A stretch of DNA of 21,360 bases from T3Sed10-213 sp012519365 (GTDB lineage Bacteria; Planctomycetota; Phycisphaerae; Sedimentisphaerales; Anaerohalosphaeraceae), in NCBI GenBank assembly GCA_033809355.1, contig JAPXLV010000049.1:1-21360 (forward strand), in the 5' to 3' direction. The first letter of the stretch is position 1, and each line of letters opens with the position of its first letter. Shown here piece after piece: positions 1 through 6,291 of this stretch. A program made the position numbers and the translations under genes. The notes beneath the pieces were generated by a model. The model had not been told where the DNA came from. It was given only the letters and a program-made list of their open reading frames with translations, and made no database searches.

Positions 1-333
1 ATGCTGAACGGCTCTCTGTTGATCCCGCGAAGCGTCATGTTGTCGGGGGAAGGGCTAAAGATAAAACAGCCGCTTCGGTCAGTCTGATGGGACGGTTTGA
101 AACCGAGATTCTCACACAGCCCAAAAACCTGAAAGCGTTGATAAACCAACCGGGGCAATGGGTTGATGAAGTTTACCCCTGCAAAACGGGAAAAGCTGAC
201 CAAGATCGGAGCCAAGGTGGTCAGCCATACCCGATATGTGACATTTCAAATGGCAGAGGTAGTGGTGTCAAGATCGCTGTTTTATGAAATCCTTGAAAAA
301 ATCAAACGCTTAAAGCTTGTGCCGACTGGGTAA
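1..333 (+). pseudogene. IS1380-family transposase remnant, internally deleted and frameshifted
   Basis: Two pieces of one transposase are visible in different frames. In frame 3, open from base 3 to about 170, the reading contains AERLSVDP, GGRAKDKTAAS, MGRFETE and NLKALINQPGQWVD. These match what I recall of the N-terminal third of IS1380-family (DDE) transposases. In frame 1, from about 166 to the stop at 331-333, the reading contains KREKLTKIGAKVV, RYVTFQMAEV and LFYEILEKIKRL, which match the extreme C-terminus of the same family. A full protein is above 400 residues; here about 56 and 54 residues abut. The catalytic core is therefore missing and the junction at about 165-172 shifts frame. 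The N-terminus lies beyond the window edge. It cannot encode active transposase. Family assignment is from recognised motifs, not a search. Confidence 0.7.
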
Positions 334-550
334 ACAATGCTGAAGCATGCTGAAAAACCTGATTTAACGAACGCCAGAGCAGTCAGGGTCTGTGAAAAAG
401 CGATGGCTGTAAGTGATATGAGGCAGAAAAAGCCGTATATTTACGGGATTTTGAGGAAAGCTGGTCACGGAATCGATTTTTCTTGACCTTGCAGTAGCGT
501 TTTATGTAAAATTGTAGATGTCGTTAGGAGTAATTATATTTTTTAAACGT
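334..550. other. Non-coding stretch beyond the IS1380 remnant
   Basis: AT-rich sequence of about 215 bases with no convincing gene on either strand. It probably contains the right end of the IS1380-type element, but I could not identify a terminal inverted repeat because the left end lies outside the window. Confidence 0.4.
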
Positions 551-718
551 TCAAATGGGAAATGTCAGTTCGATCAATTTTTGCTGAATCTCTCGCAGTG
601 AGTTGTACTGCTCTTGAAGTTGCTGCCGCAATTCACTGACCTCGTCGGCTCGCGATATACCGACTACGCCGGCCGTTACCATCGCAACGACAAACCACCG
701 TCCCATTGTTTGTACCAT
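551..718 (-). CDS. Short secreted coiled-coil peptide, possibly the truncated front of an envelope protein
   Basis: A 55-codon frame starts with ATG at 718-716 and stops with TGA at 553-551. A strong GGAGG Shine-Dalgarno lies 6 bases before the start (725-729). Residues 1-23 look like a signal peptide: a positive R7, then hydrophobic FVVAMVTAGVVGIS, then a cleavage-like SRA-DE. Residues 25-51 are Glu/Gln/Leu-rich (ELRQQLQEQYNSLREIQQKL) with a heptad pattern, predicting a coiled coil. Signal peptide plus short coiled coil is how many Planctomycetota porin-like and TolC-like envelope proteins begin, so this may be the stump of a longer gene. The IS1380 remnant lies just downstream of the stop, which fits truncation by insertion. 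It could instead be a genuine small secreted peptide. Translation looks likely; function is unknown. Confidence 0.6.
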   Translation of the reverse strand: MVQTMGRWFVVAMVTAGVVGISRADEVSELRQQLQEQYNSLREIQQKLIELTFPI

Positions 719-751
719 GTCTTACCTCCGTCATAACAAGTAACATTTTTC

Positions 752-773
752 GCGTTCAGACCGTTCCGAACGC
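752..773. repeat. Small inverted repeat upstream of the 551-718 gene
   Basis: GCGTTC at 752-757 is mirrored by GAACGC at 768-773 around a 10-base loop. It lies 23 bases upstream of the Shine-Dalgarno of the minus-strand small gene, so it would be in or near its 5' leader or serve as an operator. The role is unknown. Confidence 0.35.
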
Positions 774-860
774 ACAATAATTTCGATGACGGTAAGATAG
801 GGGTAAATAATTATGGAAATGTTAGCATTTTGTTAAAAGAAGGCTAAGACAGCTGGGAAC

Positions 861-892
861 AAAAAAATGCCCGCTATGTTTAATAGCGGGCA
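861..892 (-). terminator. Rho-independent terminator of the 973-2130 gene
   Basis: A perfect 10-bp stem (TGCCCGCTAT at 868-877 with ATAGCGGGCA at 883-892) encloses a 5-base loop. On the minus strand it is followed directly by seven Ts (867-861). It lies about 80 bases past the stop codon of the minus-strand gene at 973-2130. Confidence 0.9.
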
Positions 893-972
893 TAAAGGAT
901 AACGAGGGTATTTGCTTTTACTGCTGAGAAGCACGTTGGGCAAACACCAGCGTCCTTCCGAGACAGCAACGT

Positions 973-2130
973 TTATTGCTTTTCAAGCATATCGATCAGG
1001 TCATTGACCATCGCATTCAATACAGGAACCGAAGGGCCTTCGACAAAGTCAGGAGGAAGGCATTTGCCGTCGGTCTTTTTCTCCACCGACCACAGCGCCA
1101 CCTGGGCCAACCGTTCGTAGCCTCCATTCATCAGATGGCGGGCACTGATCAGCATATGGCCCAGCGCACTGGCTTTATGCGAGGCGGATTTGCCCCACCC
1201 CTTGCCGACAATGGTCCCGTCCTGCAGCCCTGTCATATAGAAATCGTAAATGGCGTCTATCTGCTCAAGGGGCGTCAATTCAGGCGTTACAGGCATAACA
1301 CCCTCGCCGCCGAGCATCACTTCAATAATAGGTCTTTCAGGATCATCGCTGCCAATCAGCAAGACCGCTGCGGCGGGCCCTTCCACCAAAGGCGTATACA
1401 CCACCTCAATCTCGATGGCCTCTTCAGGTTCAAGGGTAACAGGAATTTGAGACAAAGGCACTATACCGAATTCATCCTGATCACCTTGAGCGATCTGAAG
1501 GGACTGCAATATCAGGCTGGTAGTGCCGTTGTTGGCAACAGTCACGAAAGCGGACGCTTGCTGCCCGATTTCCACTTGGCCGAAATCGACGACCTCAGAA
1601 GAGACCTCGATCTCAGGGGCGCCGGTAATCCAGCCGAGTTGAATCGTCATATAAAAATTATCTATCACCAAACAGTCAACATAGAAAGCAAAGGGCGTGC
1701 CGTCTTCATAGACACCGCTTAAGAGATCATTGGTCAAAACCAATTCCGTTGTCTCAGGGTCCACGGGGACACCATTGACGGCGAAATCACTGCCATAAAC
1801 AGTGACCTGAGCAGTGGGCAAGGTTTGTTCTACCGTCGCGCTGATAACCACCACATCGTCAATCTGGCCGCCATAAATGTTGACCACAGCCCCCTGCGTT
1901 GCCCACAGTTGGCCGGTTTCTCCTAAAGGCGAATCTTTGATCCAGGCCCCATCGACCAGATTGACCATCGCATCTTGAACCCATACCATGCCTTCGATGG
2001 TATAGTCAACGGTATAGACCTGTTTGGCCCCAAAAAAAGTTAGGCCTTGTCCCATACCCACACAGCAGACAAACAGCGCCAGCAGGATTCCCAGTCGTCG
2101 TTGATTCAGAAAGTCATGTTTCGTTGCCAT
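973..2130 (-). CDS. Secreted choice-of-anchor-D (HYDIN-like) protein with a C-terminal helical module
   Basis: This 385-residue protein is probably exported. After RR at 11-12 there is a hydrophobic stretch at 13-28 (LGILLALFVCCVGMG). Residues about 35-165 are beta-rich with repeated VNIYGG/VTVYGSDF-type strands, suggesting a small beta-solenoid. Residues about 172-278 fit a choice-of-anchor-D or HYDIN Ig-like domain (IEVSSEVVDFGQVEIGQ, then GSDDPERP). Residues about 285-383 are helical, with GWGKSAS and KTDGKCLPPDFVEGP, resembling FIMAH-type modules on bacterial surface proteins. The start is supported by GGGAGG at 2135-2140. It is a single transcription unit with its own promoter and terminator. 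It is likely a surface or extracellular adhesion/matrix protein; no enzymatic motif is seen. Confidence 0.85.
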   Translation of the reverse strand: MATKHDFLNQRRLGILLALFVCCVGMGQGLTFFGAKQVYTVDYTIEGMVWVQDAMVNLVDGAWIKDSPLGETGQLWATQGAVVNIYGGQIDDVVVISATVEQTLPTAQVTVYGSDFAVNGVPVDPETTELVLTNDLLSGVYEDGTPFAFYVDCLVIDNFYMTIQLGWITGAPEIEVSSEVVDFGQVEIGQQASAFVTVANNGTTSLILQSLQIAQGDQDEFGIVPLSQIPVTLEPEEAIEIEVVYTPLVEGPAAAVLLIGSDDPERPIIEVMLGGEGVMPVTPELTPLEQIDAIYDFYMTGLQDGTIVGKGWGKSASHKASALGHMLISARHLMNGGYERLAQVALWSVEKKTDGKCLPPDFVEGPSVPVLNAMVNDLIDMLEKQ

Positions 2131-2196
2131 AAAGCCTCCCTAATTCAGTCGATTTGTTTTAGATTTCTACACATTACCTTAAGATTGTCTTTTTAT

Positions 2197-2225
2197 ACTA
2201 TACCCCACAAAATTTCAATAGGCAA
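2197..2225 (-). promoter_or_regulatory. Sigma70-like promoter of the 973-2130 gene
   Basis: On the minus strand, TTGCCT (2225-2220) and TATAGT (2202-2197) are separated by 17 bases. This places a transcript start near 2190 and a leader of about 60 bases before the ATG at 2130. Confidence 0.6.
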
Positions 2226-2419
2226 ATGCGTCCGGATTCGACACCCGCAGGATCTTTACAGTACCGTCCGATAATACAATATATTTTAGGCCAAATCAAT
2301 GGATTTTACGCATCTACCTAAAGCAAACAGGTCAACAAAAAAAACAAGAAAAAAATCGAGTCGTGCCCAAAAAATCTCCCTTTTTCAGACTTCTCACTTG
2401 GGAAAGCAAAGAAGCCGCG

Positions 2420-2447
2420 TTGCTTTTTGAATTATTTTGCTTATAAT
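2420..2447 (+). promoter_or_regulatory. Sigma70-like promoter of the DUF1080 gene
   Basis: TTGCTT (2420-2425) and a perfect TATAAT (2442-2447) with a 16-base spacer lie in the AT-rich gap between divergent genes. The implied leader to the ATG at 2531 is about 75 bases. The rest of the 2131-2530 gap, apart from the divergent minus-strand promoter, shows nothing clear. Confidence 0.6.
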
Positions 2448-2530
2448 TCGATTTAATGAAATAACAGAAAAGTCGTAGCATTCTATCTAAATGTATCAAC
2501 AACGTTATCTTTAATTTCGGGAGATGGATT

Positions 2531-3283
2531 ATGAAAGGACATTTAACTCGAGCAGCGGTGGTGAGTGTGGTCTCGGGCCTGACCGCGATTGCGGCCCAAC
2601 AGGTTTATCAATGGGAAGTCCACGATATGAATCGTCCTCGACCGCCGATTGTTACCCCCGGTGCAGAAGACCGTCTGCCCCCCTCAGACGCGATTGTGTT
2701 GTTTGACGGTACGAATCTGGACGCATGGCGCAGCGGCAAGGACGGCGGACAGGCCAAATGGAAGGTTCAAGACGGCTATATGGAAGTGGTCCCCGACACC
2801 GGCGATATCCTGACCCGCCAGACATTCGGCTCCTGCCAACTCCATATTGAATGGGCCTCCCCCGAAGTCGTCAAAGGCAGCGGACAGGGCCGCGGCAACA
2901 GCGGCATCTTTTTGATGGACCGCTATGAAGTACAGGTGCTGGACTCGTACAATAACGACACCTATCCGGACGGCCAGGCCGCGGCCATTTATGGCCAAAA
3001 GCCCCCGCTGGTCAATGCCTGCCGAAAACCCGGCCAATGGCAAACCTACGACATTATTTTTCACGCTCCGGTCTTTCGGGATGGCAGCGTCGAAAAACCC
3101 GCCACTGTTACCGTCCTGCATAACGGTGTACTTGTCCAGGATCATTGGGAAATTCAAGGCTCCACATTCCACAAGCGACGTGCAGCGTATGAACCGCATC
3201 CAGAGAAAATGCCGCTGCGACTTCAGGATCACGGCAATTTGGTGCGTTTTCGCAACATCTGGATTCGTCCCCTCGAGGACTAA
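2531..3283 (+). CDS. Exported DUF1080 (3-keto-disaccharide hydrolase-like) protein
   Basis: A 250-residue protein with a short N-terminal hydrophobic stretch (residues 8-22, AAVVSVVSGLTAIAA), probably a signal peptide. From residue 55 to the end it fits the DUF1080 / 3-keto-disaccharide hydrolase jelly-roll family: opening IVLFDGTNLDAWR (55-67), then KWKVQDGYMEV, then RGNSGIFLMDRYEVQVLDSY (121-140), then the closing PLRLQDHGNLVRFRNIWIRPL (228-248). Family members act on 3-keto glycosides or bind sugars in the envelope; the substrate here is unknown. The start is supported by GGGAG at 2519-2523, 7 bases before the ATG. The length fits a single-domain member. It is followed by the helicase gene on the same strand with a 67-base gap, but the two functions are unrelated. 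Confidence 0.88.
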   Translation: MKGHLTRAAVVSVVSGLTAIAAQQVYQWEVHDMNRPRPPIVTPGAEDRLPPSDAIVLFDGTNLDAWRSGKDGGQAKWKVQDGYMEVVPDTGDILTRQTFGSCQLHIEWASPEVVKGSGQGRGNSGIFLMDRYEVQVLDSYNNDTYPDGQAAAIYGQKPPLVNACRKPGQWQTYDIIFHAPVFRDGSVEKPATVTVLHNGVLVQDHWEIQGSTFHKRRAAYEPHPEKMPLRLQDHGNLVRFRNIWIRPLED

Positions 3284-3350
3284 TAAGTAAGCGCCCCCTA
3301 AGCCGTAAGGTTTGTACCATCTGCGGTTTCAGAAAAGTGAATGGACAACG

Positions 3351-4586
3351 ATGCGATTTGACGAATTGGATGTGAAACCTCAGATTCAAAAAGCCCTGGC
3401 CAAAATGGGCTATGAAGCGCTCACCCCAGTGCAGGAACAGACCCTGCCGCATATTCTGGCCGGGTGGGATTTGGTAGCCCTGGCCGAGACGGGCTCAGGA
3501 AAGACGGCCGCCTGCGCGGTGCCGCTGGTTCAATCGGTCGATCCGGCCAAACGCACCGTGCAGGCGCTAATTCTTGTGCCGACACGCGAATTGGCGCTGC
3601 AATACGTCACGGAAATTTCACAAATCGCCCAATACACCGATATTGAATCGTTTGCGATCTATGGCGGCTTTTCCATGGCGATTCAAATGGGCAAACTGGA
3701 TCACGGTGTGCATATCCTTGTCGCTACGCCAGGCCGACTGATTGATATGCTCTACAACACCTCATTGCGACTGGCGGACGTGCGAACGCTCGTCTTGGAC
3801 GAGGCCGATGAAATGCTCAATCAGGGCTTTGAGCAGGATGTTGAATTTATCTTCTCGTGCCTGGTTCACAAACATCAAACGCTTTTATTCAGCGCGACAA
3901 TGCCGCCTGAAATCAAACATCTGACCCAAAAATACCTCGATAATCCTGTGGTTGTGGAACTGACCAAGGACCATGCCGCACCGACCTCACTGGAACATTG
4001 TTTCGTATGGCTCAACCCCCACGACCGCCTGAATAGACTGCTTGAACTGATCGAAACCGAAAAACCTACCCAGGCAATCCTGTTTTGCAACAGCCGTCAC
4101 GGCTGCGAAACCCTGTTTGACCATTTGAAAAAGAAGATCGAATCGGTCGAGATGATTCATGGCGGACAGGATCAAAACAAGCGAACCAGCCTGTTTCGCC
4201 GCTTCAAAAAACAGCAAATTCACTATATGATTGCCACTGATATTGCCGCACGCGGGCTGGATTTTGCGCATACCTCGCACGTGATTAACTATGACTTTCC
4301 CCAAAGTGCCGAGGCCTATACGCATCGAACGGGGCGAACGGCACGGATGGGACGTAAGGGCCGGGCCATTACATTTTGTACACCGCGGGACATCCAGCGG
4401 CTTAAAACCGTTTTGCGTCAGAATAAAATCGAACCGGTATGGCTGGGCGAAGCGCCGGATTTATCCTCACCCAAACGAGGCAAGAAAACCGCCTCCAAAA
4501 ACCGTTCACGTCAACAAGCAGGTGAAAAAAACAAGCAAGGCAAACGCCGTCGCCCGCGTGAAAAAAATAAACCTTCAACCCAATAG
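3351..4586 (+). CDS. DEAD-box ATP-dependent RNA helicase (RhlE/DeaD type)
   Basis: A 411-residue helicase that unwinds or remodels RNA duplexes in the cytoplasm, for example in ribosome assembly or mRNA decay. The motifs run in canonical order: Q-motif region (F3, then TPVQEQ at 25-30), Walker A AETGSGKT (45-52), PTRELA (77-82), TPGR (126-129), DEAD (150-153), SAT (181-183), LFCNSR (244-249), ATDIAARGLD (295-304) and HRTGRTAR (325-332). The tail from about 371 is Lys/Arg-rich and disordered-looking, a usual RNA-binding extension. I chose ATG 3351 because it gives the family-typical opening MRFDEL. An upstream in-frame TTG at 3312 would add 13 atypical residues. No strong Shine-Dalgarno is seen. 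The exact subfamily (RhlE, DeaD or CshA) cannot be fixed by eye. Confidence 0.95.
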   Translation: MRFDELDVKPQIQKALAKMGYEALTPVQEQTLPHILAGWDLVALAETGSGKTAACAVPLVQSVDPAKRTVQALILVPTRELALQYVTEISQIAQYTDIESFAIYGGFSMAIQMGKLDHGVHILVATPGRLIDMLYNTSLRLADVRTLVLDEADEMLNQGFEQDVEFIFSCLVHKHQTLLFSATMPPEIKHLTQKYLDNPVVVELTKDHAAPTSLEHCFVWLNPHDRLNRLLELIETEKPTQAILFCNSRHGCETLFDHLKKKIESVEMIHGGQDQNKRTSLFRRFKKQQIHYMIATDIAARGLDFAHTSHVINYDFPQSAEAYTHRTGRTARMGRKGRAITFCTPRDIQRLKTVLRQNKIEPVWLGEAPDLSSPKRGKKTASKNRSRQQAGEKNKQGKRRRPREKNKPSTQ

Positions 4587-4723
4587 CCCACCCTGCTTCC
4601 ACACACGGGCACATGCAGAATGACCCACAGCCGCCATAACAAAAGAAAATCCATGCGTGGTTTTGAATCAGAGGGTCAGGGCCGTATCAAAATCAAAACC
4701 GACAGAGAAGAGGAGTTTACAAG

Positions 4724-5119
4724 TCAGCTTTCAGCTCTATTGTTTACTAAAAAACGCTCAAGGATCTCGGCAATGTGCTCTTGTTCGATTGGCTTTTGTA
4801 AAAATTCGTCAAAGCCGACTGCTTTGGCCTTGCTGTCAATGGCTTCCAGACTCAAGGCCGAAATCGCCACCAACGGCAGGGCATAACCCATCTCCCGAAG
4901 TTGACAGGCCACCATAAAACCGTCAAGAACGGGAATATGAATGTCCACTATAGCCATATCATAGGGTTTTGAGAAAATTAAATCCAGCGCTGTCCTTCCG
5001 TCTGTACAACTTTCAAACTCACATCCCAGCCGCCTAAGGGCACGCTCCAACAAAACCTGACACCCTGGGTCGTCTTCAACTACCAAAACACGTGGGTGGA
5101 ACTCTTCCCTGTCATCCAT
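4724..5119 (-). CDS. Single-domain response regulator (CheY-like receiver)
   Basis: A 131-residue stand-alone receiver domain. It shows the acidic pair in VVEDD (D16, D17), the phospho-acceptor Asp in MAIVDIHIPVLDG (D59), the conserved small hydroxyl position in VAISA (S87) and the signalling Lys in LQKP (K109). No DNA-binding or enzymatic output domain follows, so it likely acts by protein contact or within a phosphorelay. The start at 5119 is fixed by AGGAGT at 5125-5130, five bases before the ATG; a longer reading to 5167 would run into the promoter. No histidine kinase is adjacent, so the partner is unknown. It converges on the helicase gene with a 137-base gap and no clear terminator between them. 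Confidence 0.93.
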   Translation of the reverse strand: MDDREEFHPRVLVVEDDPGCQVLLERALRRLGCEFESCTDGRTALDLIFSKPYDMAIVDIHIPVLDGFMVACQLREMGYALPLVAISALSLEAIDSKAKAVGFDEFLQKPIEQEHIAEILERFLVNNRAES

Positions 5120-5151
5120 AATGTACTCCTCAAAAATTTGAAGTACAGTAT

Positions 5152-5181
5152 ATAATATTACCACCAAAAAACAACCGTCAA
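5152..5181 (-). promoter_or_regulatory. Sigma70-like promoter of the response regulator gene
   Basis: On the minus strand, TTGACG (5181-5176) and TATTAT (5157-5152) are separated by 18 bases. The start site falls about 25-30 bases upstream of the ATG at 5119. The rest of the gap to 5311 is AT-rich with only weak hairpins such as AAGAC/GTCTT, possibly ending the fumarate hydratase transcript. Confidence 0.55.
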
Positions 5182-5311
5182 TTTGACTTTTTTATATCCA
5201 TTATAAGACAAAAAAGAGGTCTTTTGTTCTATGTTTGTTCATTTCCAGATTTATTTTGTCCCTTTACTTTTTTTAGTAAGACAAGTCATCACAGGGTATT
5301 ATAAGGATATG

Positions 5312-6184
5312 CTATAAGGTTAAATGCGCATGGCGATGAGCATGGCATTCGATATTGACAGCAACCGGCAGCGACGCGATATGGCATGGAGCAATCTCGA
5401 TAAGCACCGCCAGGGCGGTGGTCTTACCGCCCAGGCCCTGCGGGCCAAGGCCGGCCGCATTGACCGCCTCGAGCAGGTCATTTTCCAGCCGATCATAAAA
5501 CGGCAGGATATGAGATGAGCCGATATCACGCAACAAGGCCTTTTTGCTCAGCAGGCACGACTGCTCAAAATTGCCTCCCATCCCCACCCCAACCACAAAC
5601 GGCGGACAGGCATTCGGCCCAGCTGACTTTACAACGTCAACAATCCAGTTTTTAACCTCTTCTTCCGATGCGGTTGGGTTAAACATTCGGAATTGACTTT
5701 TATTTTCGCAGCCGCCGCCCTTGGCCATCAGCGAAATCCTCAGCCCGTCACCGGCGAGAATTTCATAATGAATGATGGCCGGCGTATTGGTAGTGGTATT
5801 AACCCGCTTGCCGAGCGGCTCGGCAACGACGCTTTTCCGGAGAAAACCCTCCTCGTAGGCGGCTGCGATGCCCTCGTTGATCGCATCCGCTAAGGTCGCG
5901 CGGGGGTTGTCCTTCGGCGGCACGACCCAAACCTCGGCCCCCTGCTCGACAAACACCACAACCAATCCCGTATCCTGGCAAATCGGGATCCGCTCTGCAG
6001 CGGCCAGACGGGCGTTTTCCAGGAGCTGATCAAGGATTCGCCGTGCTCGCGGATGGGTCTCGACCCGTCGGGCCCGTTCCAATGCGTCGTGCACATCCGC
6101 CGGCAACTCAAAAGCCGCCTTCAGAGACGCCTCCCGAACCGCTTGCACCACCAGGTTGTACTCAATCTCTCGCAGTTTCAACAC
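5312..6184 (-). CDS. Class I (Fe-S) fumarate hydratase / tartrate dehydratase alpha subunit
   Basis: About 290 residues, the length of the separate alpha subunit of two-subunit class I hydro-lyases (TtdA/FumA N-terminal type). These reversibly hydrate fumarate to malate, or dehydrate L-tartrate, with a [4Fe-4S] cluster. The three cluster cysteines are present: C69 in PICQDTG, C159 in KGGGCENKS and C193 in GPNACPPFVVGVG. VNTTTNTPA (128-136) and GLGPQGLGG (245-253) are also typical. The beta subunit normally encoded next to it is absent here, since the next minus-strand gene is the response regulator. The start is uncertain: no ATG exists before an upstream stop. GTG at 6184, TTG at 6181 and CTG at 6175 are all possible; AGGAG at 6184-6188 is best spaced for the CTG. 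Fumarase versus tartrate dehydratase cannot be separated by eye. Confidence 0.92.
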   Translation of the reverse strand: MLKLREIEYNLVVQAVREASLKAAFELPADVHDALERARRVETHPRARRILDQLLENARLAAAERIPICQDTGLVVVFVEQGAEVWVVPPKDNPRATLADAINEGIAAAYEEGFLRKSVVAEPLGKRVNTTTNTPAIIHYEILAGDGLRISLMAKGGGCENKSQFRMFNPTASEEEVKNWIVDVVKSAGPNACPPFVVGVGMGGNFEQSCLLSKKALLRDIGSSHILPFYDRLENDLLEAVNAAGLGPQGLGGKTTALAVLIEIAPCHIASLPVAVNIECHAHRHAHLTL

Positions 6185-6291
6185 TCCTGTGGGTTCGTTC
6201 TAACGAAATCGCCGCTCCCAACAAACCGGCATCATCGGATCTTATATGCCCCTTTTCGGCCTTTCTGCCGGCTTGGGCTTGGGCCTATGTT

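Noticed and set aside
2205..2260. Minus-strand motif resembling a tRNA T-arm (GTCGAATCC near 2235-2243)
   Set aside because: No matching acceptor stem or anticodon arm is found at tRNA distance; it is probably chance sequence upstream of the promoter.
4620..4917. Two overlapping plus-strand frames after the helicase
   Set aside because: They overlap the response regulator antisense and carry no motif; only the receiver-domain gene is supported.
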